Assembly: GCA_009778595.1 (NCBI GenBank)
Contig: WRJI01000021.1
Location: 1 to 34,270 of the forward strand
Length of the DNA stretch: 34,270 nucleotides
Direction: 5' to 3'
Origin: Peptococcaceae bacterium
Lineage (GTDB): Bacteria; Bacillota; Desulfitobacteriia; Desulfitobacteriales; Syntrophobotulaceae
Position numbers and translations under genes: made by a program. The notes under the pieces were generated by a model that ran no database searches, was not told the DNA's origin, and saw nothing but the letters and a program-made list of their open reading frames with translations. Shown in pieces: positions 7,835-16,733 of the stretch. Position 1 is the stretch's first letter, and every line of letters begins with the position of its first letter.

Positions 7835-10800
7835 ATGTACTCGCAGCAAACCCTGTTCGCACAGGACGAACCCCAGGCCGCCCCGGAACAATTCCGCATG
7901 GCACAGCTCCAGGTCTACGACTGGGGCACCTTTTCCGGCCTCCACACCGTACCCATCGCGCAACAGGGATTCCTCTTCGTCGGCAGATCCGGTTCCGGAA
8001 AATCCACCCTTCTGGACGCGTTCTCGGCCCTTTTGGTTCCCCCCCGCTGGGTCAACTTCAACGCGGCGGCCCGAGACACCGACAAAAGCGGCCGGGATCG
8101 CAACCTGGTCAGCTACATACGGGGGGCTTGGGCAGAACAGAAAGATGAAGACTCCGGCGAGATCGCTACTCGTTGCCTGCGCGCCGGCACTACTTGGTCG
8201 GCCCTGGGACTCACTTACCGGAACGCGGCCGGCCAAAGCGTCGTTCTCGTTCAGATTTTCTGGCTCCGTGGCAGTGCCGGTGGCAGCACCGACGTTAAAC
8301 GATACTATTTAATTTTCGAGCGCCCTTTTGATTTGCAGGAACTGGAATTCTTCAGCCAATCCAACCTGGACATCCGCAAGCTTAAACAATCTCTTCCCGA
8401 CGCCTTCGTCCATGACGAATTCTCTCCCTACTGCGAACGGTTTCGTCGCCTCTTGGGTATCGAAAGCGAAATGGCTCTCCGGTTGCTCCACAAAACCCAA
8501 TCAGCCAAAAACCTGGGGGACCTCAACACCTTCCTCCGGGAATTCATGTTGGACAAACCCAAAACCTTTGAAGTCGCCGACAGGCTGGTGAATGAGTTCG
8601 ACGAACTCAGCGCCGCCCACCAATCCGTGGTCACCGCCCGCCAACAAGTTGAGACCTTGGTTCCGGCTCGGGAAACCCACCGCCAAAGAGAAACCGCCCT
8701 CGCACAACGGACTGCCCTCAAAGAACTTCAAGAAGGCATTGATATCTACCGAAAAACCCGCTCCATCGCTTTGCTCAAAGGACATATCGCGAATCTGACG
8801 ATTCACGCCGAAGCTCTCCAAGGCGAAACCGCGAAATGCCAGGGAACCCTTGGCACCCATACCGACCTTTTGCGCCGACTGGAACGACAACATCGGGAAA
8901 TGGGCGGCGACCAAATAGACCAATGGGAAGACGAGAAAAAGAAACTTGAGGATCAACGCACAATCTGCCATGGCAAACGAAATCTAGCTGAAACCGCTTG
9001 CCGGGAGCTTAACCGGCCTTTTAGCGACACCCCCCAGGGATTCGCCGAACTCGTCGGCCAGGCACGAGAAGAAATCGAGGGCTGGAACACCCACGCCGAA
9101 GCCTCCCGCAACGAGCATCTCGCCTTGGCAAGCCGCAAACAAGAAACCGAAAAAGCTCACAAAGAAGCCAATAAGGAAGTCCAGGCTCTGTTGCGCCAAC
9201 CTTCCAACATTCCGGCTGCCATGCTGGAACTCCGCAGTCAAATCGCCGCCGCCATCGGTCTCTCCGACACCGCCCTGCCCTTCATCGGGGAACTGATCGA
9301 AGTCAAACCGGAAGAATCCTCCTGGCAGGGCGCCATCGAACGGGTCCTCCATGGCTTCGCCCTCTCCCTGCTGGTTGACGACAACCACTACACCCTCCTG
9401 TCAAACCATATCAACACCCTGCATCTGGGACAACGTCTTGTCTACTATCGCGCCTGCCGCGATCCCTTCCGACTGGCGCAACCCGTCATCAACACCCATT
9501 CCCTGGTATTGAAGCTCAACGTCAAAGAAGGCAACAACGAGGAATGGCTGCAAACAGAGCTCCTCAGGCGTTTTGATTACGCCTGTGTTGAGTCTATGCA
9601 GGCTTTTCGCGCTGCAGATCGCGCTCTAACCCGCGAAGGCCAAGTCAAACACAGCCAAACCCGTTTCGAGAAAGACGACCGCCGAGCTATTAACGACCGC
9701 CGACATTGGGTTCTGGGTTTTAACAACCATGACAAACTGGCCTTGTACCAGGAACAGGTTCGCGAGTATTCCGCAACCATCTCCAATTTAGCCAAACAAA
9801 TCGCAGCTCTCATTGAAGCCGAAAAAACCAGCCAGACCCGGATGATCCATTGCCAAACCCTCGTCAACCTCCGGTGGCAGGAAATCGACATCGTCACCAT
9901 AATGAATCGTATCTCAACCCTCGACAAACTCATTTATGACATACGCAGCGGCAACAGTGTCTTGCAACAACTCGCTGACCAGATCAAGGATCAAGAGAAT
10001 CTCGTCTCTCAAGCCGAAAAGGCCTTGAGCACCACCGGCATTGAACTGGGCAAAACCCTTGATAAAATCAAAGAAAGCGAGTCCCAATTGGGCGCGCTCG
10101 AAGACGATCCCACCCTCATCCCCCTGACGCCACACCAACAAACCGGTCTTGACGAACGCTACGGGCAAATCACCGATCACATACGCCTCAACAACCTGGA
10201 CAATGTAACAACGAAAGTCGTTCAATCCCTGAGCCAAGATATCGAAACGATTAACCACACCATCGCCGAATACGAAAAACATATCGAGACCATCTTCACC
10301 GATTTCAAACGGACATGGCCCATGGACGCCAGCGATTTCGACAACACACTTATGAGCGCTCAGGACTATTTTGCCAAACTTGCCCGACTCGAAACAGACG
10401 GACTCCCGGCCCACGAACAGAGGTTCTTCGATCTGCTGCAAAACCAGAGCCACCAGAACTTGGCCGCCCTCTCCACCCATTTGAACAACGCGAGAAAAGA
10501 TATCTTGGAACGTATGGAACTGGTCAACGACGGTCTCAGCCAAGTCCCCTTCAACCAGACGACAGACCAGCGAACAACCCTCCACATCGACGCCAGCGAC
10601 CGGCAACTGCCGGAAGTACGGGAATTCAAACAAAACATCCAACAGGCCCTCAGTCACGCCTGGAGTGACGATCGCGAATTCGCCGAATCCCGTTTCCTGA
10701 AACTGCGGCAGTTGGTCGAACACCTTTCCGGCCAAGACCCTGAACAGAAGCGTTGGCGCGAATCCGTTCTTGACGTGCGCCAACATGTGGAATTCATCGG

Positions 10801-11227
10801 CCGGGAAATCGATGAAAACGGTATCGAAATCGAAGTCTACCGCAGCGGTGCCGGCAAATCCGGCGGCCAACGCCAGAAACTGGCCACAACCTGTCTGGCC
10901 GCCGCCTTGCGTTATCAACTTGGAGGCAACGACCAGGGCTTTCCCCTGTATGCCCCCGTCGTTCTTGACGAAGCCTTCGACAAAACAGATAACGAATTCA
11001 CCACCTTGGTCATGAATATCTTCAACAACTTCGGGTTCCAGATGATTGTTGCCACCCCTCTCAAATCTGTCATGACCCTTGAGCCCTTCATTGGCGGAGC
11101 CTGTTTCGTTGACATCCGTGATCGTCGTGTTTCCGGTGTTCTTCATATCGAATACGACAGCAACCGCCAACGATTGAATCTCTCCCCGCAAACCCCCGAG
11201 GAGGAGGCCTCTCTTGAAACTTCCTGA
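7835..11227 (+). CDS. jetC: Wadjet defence protein JetC (SMC/MukB-like ATPase)
   Basis: This ~1130-residue SMC-like ATPase is the motor of Wadjet, thought to extrude DNA loops and test whether the DNA is a small circle. Residues 20-60 carry the FRMAQLQVYDWGTF start strand and the Walker A GRSGSGKST (50-58). A long, charged helical region with coiled-coil character fills about 280-960, with a likely hinge near residues 480-580. The C-terminal head has the ABC signature KSGGQRQKLA (about 1008) and Walker B APVVLDEAFDK (about 1043). Head motifs are intact. The start at 7835 is chosen for its MYSQQTLFAQDE N-terminus, with AAAGGA about 12 nt upstream; the frame is open further upstream but runs through a repeat array. 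The last 14 bases overlap jetD. Confidence 0.94.
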   Translation: MYSQQTLFAQDEPQAAPEQFRMAQLQVYDWGTFSGLHTVPIAQQGFLFVGRSGSGKSTLLDAFSALLVPPRWVNFNAAARDTDKSGRDRNLVSYIRGAWAEQKDEDSGEIATRCLRAGTTWSALGLTYRNAAGQSVVLVQIFWLRGSAGGSTDVKRYYLIFERPFDLQELEFFSQSNLDIRKLKQSLPDAFVHDEFSPYCERFRRLLGIESEMALRLLHKTQSAKNLGDLNTFLREFMLDKPKTFEVADRLVNEFDELSAAHQSVVTARQQVETLVPARETHRQRETALAQRTALKELQEGIDIYRKTRSIALLKGHIANLTIHAEALQGETAKCQGTLGTHTDLLRRLERQHREMGGDQIDQWEDEKKKLEDQRTICHGKRNLAETACRELNRPFSDTPQGFAELVGQAREEIEGWNTHAEASRNEHLALASRKQETEKAHKEANKEVQALLRQPSNIPAAMLELRSQIAAAIGLSDTALPFIGELIEVKPEESSWQGAIERVLHGFALSLLVDDNHYTLLSNHINTLHLGQRLVYYRACRDPFRLAQPVINTHSLVLKLNVKEGNNEEWLQTELLRRFDYACVESMQAFRAADRALTREGQVKHSQTRFEKDDRRAINDRRHWVLGFNNHDKLALYQEQVREYSATISNLAKQIAALIEAEKTSQTRMIHCQTLVNLRWQEIDIVTIMNRISTLDKLIYDIRSGNSVLQQLADQIKDQENLVSQAEKALSTTGIELGKTLDKIKESESQLGALEDDPTLIPLTPHQQTGLDERYGQITDHIRLNNLDNVTTKVVQSLSQDIETINHTIAEYEKHIETIFTDFKRTWPMDASDFDNTLMSAQDYFAKLARLETDGLPAHEQRFFDLLQNQSHQNLAALSTHLNNARKDILERMELVNDGLSQVPFNQTTDQRTTLHIDASDRQLPEVREFKQNIQQALSHAWSDDREFAESRFLKLRQLVEHLSGQDPEQKRWRESVLDVRQHVEFIGREIDENGIEIEVYRSGAGKSGGQRQKLATTCLAAALRYQLGGNDQGFPLYAPVVLDEAFDKTDNEFTTLVMNIFNNFGFQMIVATPLKSVMTLEPFIGGACFVDIRDRRVSGVLHIEYDSNRQRLNLSPQTPEEEASLETS

Positions 11228-12446
11228 AGACATCCGCAAACTCTTGATAAAGAGATTTCGAAGCAAACACCACGAGTGGCTCATGGCTTGCACAACCACC
11301 GAAACATCCAAGCCCACCAACGCCGAGGCCGAGGATGATACCGACGTCGGATCGCTTTGGCCAATCACAATCAACCTGGGCATCCCCACGGAGCAAGACG
11401 CCTTGCGCCAACCGGAGGGCGTCCGAGCTTGGGTAACAGCTTGGCAGACCTGGCATGGCGCCGGATCCCTTGTGTGGTCTCATCGCCATTGGCGCTCCCT
11501 AGGCAAGCAAAAGGTCCCCGCCAAACTGATCCTGGAAGACCCCCATGATATCGTCTCCTGGATTGGTGAAACCGAGGCCTGGACACAAGCCGTCACCCGT
11601 TACAAAACCCTTCATCAACGCTGGCCTATTTTGGCGGAGACACTCCCGAAATATTATCCCATCCTCGCCACCTACAACAACACCGATTTCACACGCCTCA
11701 TTGACATGACAGCCTGGATTTGCGCCCATCCCGACTCCAATCTTTATCCCCGGCAAATCCCCCTTGCCGGCGTAGACACCAAATGGCTTGAACCCCATGC
11801 TGCCCCTGTCTCTGATCTCGTCGCCGCCATCCGGGGCGATCTCATGGACAAAGATTTTTATAGACGCTGCGGATTGAAACCGCTGCCACAAGTCATACGC
11901 ATGTGCCTGCTCGATCCTGCTTTCAGAGACCAGTACGGTGGACTTCGTGATATAACGGCCCCTTGGGAAGAAATTGCCCGGATGGATCTTTCCCCGGCCT
12001 ATGTATTCATCACAGAAAACATCCAAACAGGTCTAGCCTTTCAAGACTTGCCGGGCTCTGTGGTCGTCATGGGATTAGGTTACAGGGTGAGCATCCTGGC
12101 GCAAATCCCATGGATCCATCAAGCAAAGCGTTTTTATTGGGGCGACATCGATACCCACGGGTTCGCCATCCTAAACCTTGCCCGAGAAACCTTCCCGGCA
12201 AACGAAACTTCCCCATTGGACTCCACCTTAATGGACCACACAACCCTCATGGATCACCGCGACCTCTGGGTCGAAGAGAAAGATCAAGTGGCGGCACCGG
12301 AGTTGCCTATGCTCACCGACATAGAACAAGACCTTTATCGCGGGCTAAAAACCTGGCGCTGGGGCCCGAGGATCCGTCTGGAACAAGAACGGATAAACTG
12401 GGACAAAGCTTGGGCAACCATACAGCAGGTGATACACATCCCCTAG
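11214..12446 (+). CDS. jetD: Wadjet nuclease subunit JetD (DUF3322/DUF2220, Toprim-like)
   Basis: This 410-residue protein matches JetD: an N-terminal DUF3322 arm-like part (about 1-200) and a C-terminal DUF2220 domain with a Toprim-type fold related to topoisomerase VI subunit A. The probable metal-binding residues are the glutamate in YVFITENIQT and the two aspartates in FYWGDIDTHGFAIL; all are present. JetD is the subunit that cleaves plasmid DNA once the JetABC motor has stalled on it. It starts at a TTG inside the end of jetC, with GAGGAGGAGG ending 6 nt upstream, so the two are co-translated. It ends only 13 bp from the convergent uvrB stop, with no obvious terminator between them. Confidence 0.93.
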   Translation: MKLPEDIRKLLIKRFRSKHHEWLMACTTTETSKPTNAEAEDDTDVGSLWPITINLGIPTEQDALRQPEGVRAWVTAWQTWHGAGSLVWSHRHWRSLGKQKVPAKLILEDPHDIVSWIGETEAWTQAVTRYKTLHQRWPILAETLPKYYPILATYNNTDFTRLIDMTAWICAHPDSNLYPRQIPLAGVDTKWLEPHAAPVSDLVAAIRGDLMDKDFYRRCGLKPLPQVIRMCLLDPAFRDQYGGLRDITAPWEEIARMDLSPAYVFITENIQTGLAFQDLPGSVVVMGLGYRVSILAQIPWIHQAKRFYWGDIDTHGFAILNLARETFPANETSPLDSTLMDHTTLMDHRDLWVEEKDQVAAPELPMLTDIEQDLYRGLKTWRWGPRIRLEQERINWDKAWATIQQVIHIP

Positions 12447-12459
12447 TACTCTACCAAGG

Positions 12460-14547
12460 CTACTGCTTCCATCCTCTCTTCTGAGGATACGTATACGCCC
12501 CTTTGATACTCCCGGCCCCCTTCATACTCCCCGCCCCCTTCATACTCCCCGCCCCCTTCTTCTTCCCGCCCCGCACCTTGTCCAATCCGCCCTTCAGCTC
12601 AATAACAACATCCCGCAGTTCCGCCGCCCGCTCGAAATCCAACGCCTTCGCCGCTTTCATCATCTCCTCCTCCAATCCCTTGATGAAAGCCGCTTTATCC
12701 TCTTCAGACAACTTATCAACAGACGTCTGATAGGTCTCTCCCCCCTCCGCCGCCACCGTCGCCTGGGGCACATCACGAATCTCCTTGACAATGCTCACAG
12801 GCACAACCCCATGCTGCATATTATACTCCATTTGAATCGCCCGCCGCCGATTCGTCTCGTCCAAAGCCACCCGCATGGAATTCGTCACCTGATCCGCGTA
12901 CATAATCACAGTCCCCTTCACATGCCGGGCCGCCCGCCCAATGGTCTGGATCAGCGACCGCTCCGACCGCAGGAACCCCTCCTTATCTGCATCCAGAATA
13001 GCCACCAAAGATACTTCAGGCAAATCCAGTCCCTCTCGCAGCAGGTTAATCCCCACAATAACGTCAATATCCCCAACCCGCAACTCCCGCAGGATCTCCA
13101 ACCGCTCCAGCGTCGAAATATCGGAATGAAGATACCGCACCTTCATACCAAGATCTTTGAAGTACCCGGTCAAATCCTCCGCCATCCGTTTCGTCAGGGT
13201 CGTCACCAAGACTCTCTCATTATCAGCAATCCGCGAATGGATCTCTCCTGCCAGATCATCAATCTGTCCCTTTGTCGGCCGGACATGCACCATGGGATCC
13301 AACAACCCCGTCGGCCGGATAATCTGCTCCGCTACCGCCGGGGAATGCTCCTGTTCATAAGGTCCCGGGGTCGCACTGACATAAACCCGCAAGGGCGTCA
13401 TCCCCTCGAACTCATCGAAACGCAACGGCCGGTTATCCAAAGCTGACGGCAACCGGAACCCATGTTCTACCAACATGGTTTTGCGGGAACGGTCCCCCTC
13501 ATGCATACCACGGATCTGGGGCAACGTTTGGTGAGACTCATCAATGAACATCAAAAACTTCTCCGGGAAAAAATGCAGCAACGTATAAGGGGTTTCCCCC
13601 GCTTCTCGGAAAGTCAGATGGCGGGAATAATTCTCCACCCCATTACAGAATCCCAGCTCCCGCAACATCTCAATATCATAAAGCGTCCGCTGCTCCAACC
13701 GCTGAGCCTCGATCAGTTTCTCCCGCTCCCGCAGCCAAACCAACCGCTCCTCCAACTCTGCCTCAATCAGTTTTGTCGACTCCATCAGTTTCTCCCGCTG
13801 GGTTACATAATGGGTATTCGGATAAATCGCCACATGCCGTCTCTCCCCCAGAATCTCCCCCGTTAGGATATTGATCTCAAAAATCCGTTCAATAACATCT
13901 CCAAACATCTCCACCCGAATGGCTTTTTCGCTGGATGCTGCCGGGCACACTTCAACAACATCCCCCCGGGCCCGGAAGGTTCCCCGCAACAAAGCCACAT
14001 CATTGCGGTCATACTGAATATCAACCAGTTTCCGCAACATCGCGTTGCGATCAATCTCCTGCCCCTGCCGCAAAGACAAAATCATTTCCCGATACTCATC
14101 CGGTGACCCCGTGCCATAGATACAAGACACACTGGCCACAACAATCACATCCGATCGTTCAAACAAAGACGCCGTCGCCGAATGACGCAGTTTCTCGATT
14201 TCCTCATTAATCTGGGCATCCTTCTCAATATAGGTATCACTGGAGGGCACATAAGCCTCCGGCTGATAATAATCATAATAGCTCACGAAATACTCCACAG
14301 CATTCTCAGGAAAAAACTCCTTGAACTCGCTGTACAACTGTCCCGCCAACGTCTTATTATGGGCCAGCACTAGGGTGGGCAACTGTACATTCTGAATAAT
14401 ATTGGCCATTGTAAACGTTTTACCCGACCCTGTCACCCCCAACAACGTCTGGTGGGACGCCCCGCGCAAAACCCCGTCCGTCAGTTTATCAACGGCCTCC
14501 GGCTGATCCCCGGACATGCTGTAAGGAGCTTGAAGTTGAAAAGCCAT
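12460..14547 (-). CDS. uvrB: UvrB, excinuclease ABC subunit B
   Basis: This 695-residue DNA repair helicase-like subunit verifies damage handed over by UvrA and recruits UvrC. Visible are the N-terminal [12 protein letters not shown] start, Walker A GVTGSGKT (37-44), the beta-hairpin region around [12 protein letters not shown], the [13 protein letters not shown]-like box, helicase motif VI (QTIGRAARH) and the C-terminal UVR motif ([21 protein letters not shown]). Beyond it is an unusual tail in which KGAGSM-like units repeat three times. An AAGGGGG site precedes the ATG. uvrA is not adjacent, at least within the window. Confidence 0.97.
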   Translation of the reverse strand: MAFQLQAPYSMSGDQPEAVDKLTDGVLRGASHQTLLGVTGSGKTFTMANIIQNVQLPTLVLAHNKTLAGQLYSEFKEFFPENAVEYFVSYYDYYQPEAYVPSSDTYIEKDAQINEEIEKLRHSATASLFERSDVIVVASVSCIYGTGSPDEYREMILSLRQGQEIDRNAMLRKLVDIQYDRNDVALLRGTFRARGDVVEVCPAASSEKAIRVEMFGDVIERIFEINILTGEILGERRHVAIYPNTHYVTQREKLMESTKLIEAELEERLVWLREREKLIEAQRLEQRTLYDIEMLRELGFCNGVENYSRHLTFREAGETPYTLLHFFPEKFLMFIDESHQTLPQIRGMHEGDRSRKTMLVEHGFRLPSALDNRPLRFDEFEGMTPLRVYVSATPGPYEQEHSPAVAEQIIRPTGLLDPMVHVRPTKGQIDDLAGEIHSRIADNERVLVTTLTKRMAEDLTGYFKDLGMKVRYLHSDISTLERLEILRELRVGDIDVIVGINLLREGLDLPEVSLVAILDADKEGFLRSERSLIQTIGRAARHVKGTVIMYADQVTNSMRVALDETNRRRAIQMEYNMQHGVVPVSIVKEIRDVPQATVAAEGGETYQTSVDKLSEEDKAAFIKGLEEEMMKAAKALDFERAAELRDVVIELKGGLDKVRGGKKKGAGSMKGAGSMKGAGSIKGAYTYPQKRGWKQ
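12498..12560 (-). repeat. 18-bp tandem repeat encoding the UvrB C-terminal tail
   Basis: Three near-identical 18-bp units plus a degenerate fourth run in frame at the 3' end of uvrB. They encode KGAGS(M/I) three times followed by KGAYTYPQ. Two central units are identical. Confidence 0.9.
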
Positions 14548-14568
14548 AATCGTCCCCCTTTTTATTTG

Positions 14569-14597
14569 AGTGTATCACCATATTAATGATTGTTCAA
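14569..14597 (-). promoter_or_regulatory. Sigma-A-type promoter of uvrB
   Basis: Read on the minus strand, TTGAAC (14597-14592) is followed after exactly 17 bp by TACACT (14574-14569), about 20 bp before the uvrB start region. I saw no match to the Gram-positive LexA box (CGAAC-N4-GTTCG) here. Confidence 0.6.
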
Positions 14598-14685
14598 TGT
14601 TGCCAGAAATGAAAAAGGGTTTGGGATTGCCTCGTCGAAATCCTCCTATCGACAGAATCCTCCACCATATAAGGAGAACGAACCC

Positions 14686-15732
14686 TTGCGAAATGCCTAC
14701 TTGTTCTATGAATACATCGCTCTCTATCCCGTTACCATCAGCATATTGGCGGTCATCTTGGTTATAAGGGATAAAAGAGCGGCCAAAAAACGTAAACGAC
14801 GTATCAGAGAGCGGACACTTATGATTGTAGCCACTCTGGGCGGCGCCGTCGCCATGCTGGCGAGTATGCTTGCCATTCACCATAAAACAAAGCACACCAA
14901 GTTTATGGCAGGTCTCCCGATTCTCATAATCATACAAGTTCTTCTCCATCTTTTTGTGTTTAATACAAGTCTTTCGGTCAACACCATAAGCATCATCACC
15001 GATAAAATTGAGGAACCGATCAAACTGATCCTAATCACGGATCTCCATTCCTGCTACTACGGGAAAGACCAAAAACAGCTTGTTAACGCTGTATTGAACG
15101 AACAGCCAGACATCATCCTTCTTGGAGGTGATATCTTCGACGACAGCATTCAGCCGGACAACACAATAGAATTCATCAAAAGGATCTCAGGCAATACACC
15201 TTGTCTTTACGTCTCGGGAAACCACGAATTCCGGAGTCAAGAAGCTGATCGATTCAAAGACATCCTCATATCCTTCGATGTCCAAGTATTGGAAGGAACC
15301 TCCAAAGACGTCTCCATCCGCAACGAAAAGATCCGTATATACGGGCTGGATGATCCTGACACCGACCGCTACAGAAGCCGCGCCATCCCCTACCGGGAAC
15401 AACTGAGAAACTTAGCCGAGGCCGAAACCGAAGCCGGTTTCTATACAATTCTGTTAGCCCACAGACCAGAGCGCACAGCAGAATACCGTCAACTGGAATG
15501 CGACTTGGTGTTGTGTGGGCATGCCCACGGAGGCCAATGGAGACTCCCGCTGCTTCTGGACAACGGATTATTATCCCCCAATCAAGGTCTGTTTCCTAAA
15601 TACACCAACGGCTACTACCACAGGGAAGATGTCGAAATGATCGTGAGCCGAGGGCTATCAAGAGAATCAACAATGGCACCAAGGATTTTTAACCGCCCCG
15701 AATTGGTGGTAATAACCCTGAACCCTGAATAG
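14686..15732 (+). CDS. DUF1294 membrane domain fused to a calcineurin-like metallophosphoesterase
   Basis: The N-terminal ~100 residues match DUF1294, a small membrane domain: a first helix, the DKRAAKKRKRRIRERTL block, the GGAVAMLASMLAIHHKTKH block and further helices. The rest is a metallophosphoesterase with all metal motifs: ITDLHS (D-x-H), GGDIFDD (GD), SGNHEF (GNHE), LLAHRPE and CGHAHGG (GHxH). It resembles membrane-bound phosphoesterases of the YkuE/YpbG type; the substrate is unknown. The TTG at 14686 is chosen because AAGGAG lies 9 nt upstream and the protein then begins at the DUF1294 domain. It is divergent from uvrB and convergent with the PHP gene. Confidence 0.85.
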   Translation: MRNAYLFYEYIALYPVTISILAVILVIRDKRAAKKRKRRIRERTLMIVATLGGAVAMLASMLAIHHKTKHTKFMAGLPILIIIQVLLHLFVFNTSLSVNTISIITDKIEEPIKLILITDLHSCYYGKDQKQLVNAVLNEQPDIILLGGDIFDDSIQPDNTIEFIKRISGNTPCLYVSGNHEFRSQEADRFKDILISFDVQVLEGTSKDVSIRNEKIRIYGLDDPDTDRYRSRAIPYREQLRNLAEAETEAGFYTILLAHRPERTAEYRQLECDLVLCGHAHGGQWRLPLLLDNGLLSPNQGLFPKYTNGYYHREDVEMIVSRGLSRESTMAPRIFNRPELVVITLNPE

Positions 15733-15734
15733 GT

Positions 15735-15796
15735 CTAATGCGGGCTACGCCCGCAAGGTGGTACAACCGAGAATCGTTCGCTGGCCGATTCCTCGG
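15735..15796. promoter_or_regulatory. Two hairpins between convergent genes
   Basis: The first stem pairs TGCGGGC (15739-15745) with GCCCGCA (15749-15755). The second pairs CCGAGAATCG (15767-15776) with CGATTCCTCGG (15786-15796), with one bulged base. Neither has a T run on either strand, so factor-independent termination is not obvious. The first resembles the end hairpin of the elements at 26928 and 28384. Confidence 0.55.
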
Positions 15797-15803
15797 TCAG
15801 CAG

Positions 15804-16733
15804 TCAGTACTTCGCCAAGTCCAGTTGCGCCAAAAGCCTGCCGAATCTCTCCGCATCAACACCGAACTCCCCCAACTCTGCATGGAGCCCGAACCCATGG
15901 AAATCCGACCCTCCCGTAGCCAGAATACCCAGGTCCTCTGTCAACTTCAACAACATATCGACCTGCGACGGCGAATGATCCGGATGCCATACTTCCAGCC
16001 CCGCCAACCCGGCATCAACCCAATCGCGGATAACCTCAGACGCCGTATCTTTCGGATGAGCCAGAACAGGAACCCCACCGCTGTCATGAATCAACTGTAT
16101 CGCCTCATGAGGTTGAATATTGTAATTAGGTACATAAGCCGCGGCACCCGCATTCAAATAACGCTCAAAAGCCTCCTGGGCCGTCGTCACCTCACCACAC
16201 TTAACAAGAGCCCGCGCAATATGAGAACGCCCTACAGAAGTCCCGGTAATCAAGCTCTCCACATGTTCCCAGAGAATATCCACACCCAACCCCCGGAGCT
16301 TGTCCACAATAGCATGGGCCCTCTCCAGCCGTTTCCCGCGCAACATTTCCAAACGCTGTTCCAACGCCGCGATTTTCCCGGCCCTTAGCTGAACGGCTTC
16401 AACCGCGTCTTCTTCTCTCCAGGGGCCGACATCGTAAAATGGGCCGGGATGAAAATATCCCAGCACATGTATCTCCGCACCCGCCCAAGCGGTATTGATC
16501 TCGACACCCGGAAGAACCAACAGAGACGCATCCCCATCCAACTCACCTTTGGCCCAAACCCCAGTGCGCTCCCACATCCCAATGCTATCATGATCGGTAA
16601 CAGCCAAAACACGCAAACCCCGCGCCGCCGCAAGAGAAACAATCTCTATCGAACTCAAGCTCCCATCAGAAAAACACGTATGACAATGCAAATCCGCAAA
16701 CCATTTTGATTGTTTAATACGCAGTATTATCAC
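15804..16733 (-). CDS. PHP-domain metal-dependent phosphoesterase
   Basis: This ~309-residue PHP-domain protein shows the metal-binding motifs in order: FADLHCHTCFSDG, VTDHDS, GVEINTAWAGAEIHVLGY, VLAHP, and the C-terminal GGSDFHG. Relatives hydrolyse nucleoside 3',5'-bisphosphates or short RNA 5' ends, so a nucleotide phosphatase role is the likeliest general call. The start is uncertain: a GTG at 16733 puts the HxH motif about 15 residues in and overlaps the dipeptidase gene by 20 bp; upstream in-frame ATG at 16817 would overlap it by ~100 bp. It is probably co-transcribed with the dipeptidase. Confidence 0.88.
   Translation of the reverse strand: MIILRIKQSKWFADLHCHTCFSDGSLSSIEIVSLAAARGLRVLAVTDHDSIGMWERTGVWAKGELDGDASLLVLPGVEINTAWAGAEIHVLGYFHPGPFYDVGPWREEDAVEAVQLRAGKIAALEQRLEMLRGKRLERAHAIVDKLRGLGVDILWEHVESLITGTSVGRSHIARALVKCGEVTTAQEAFERYLNAGAAAYVPNYNIQPHEAIQLIHDSGGVPVLAHPKDTASEVIRDWVDAGLAGLEVWHPDHSPSQVDMLLKLTEDLGILATGGSDFHGFGLHAELGEFGVDAERFGRLLAQLDLAKY

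Noticed and set aside
9914-11389. Long minus-strand open frame opposite jetC/jetD
   Set aside because: Shadow of the GC-rich coding strand; jetC and jetD motifs are decisive and the antisense product has no recognisable domain.
12811-13446. Plus-strand open frames opposite uvrB
   Set aside because: Low-complexity His/Pro/Arg-rich translation typical of antisense shadows; uvrB motifs cover the region.
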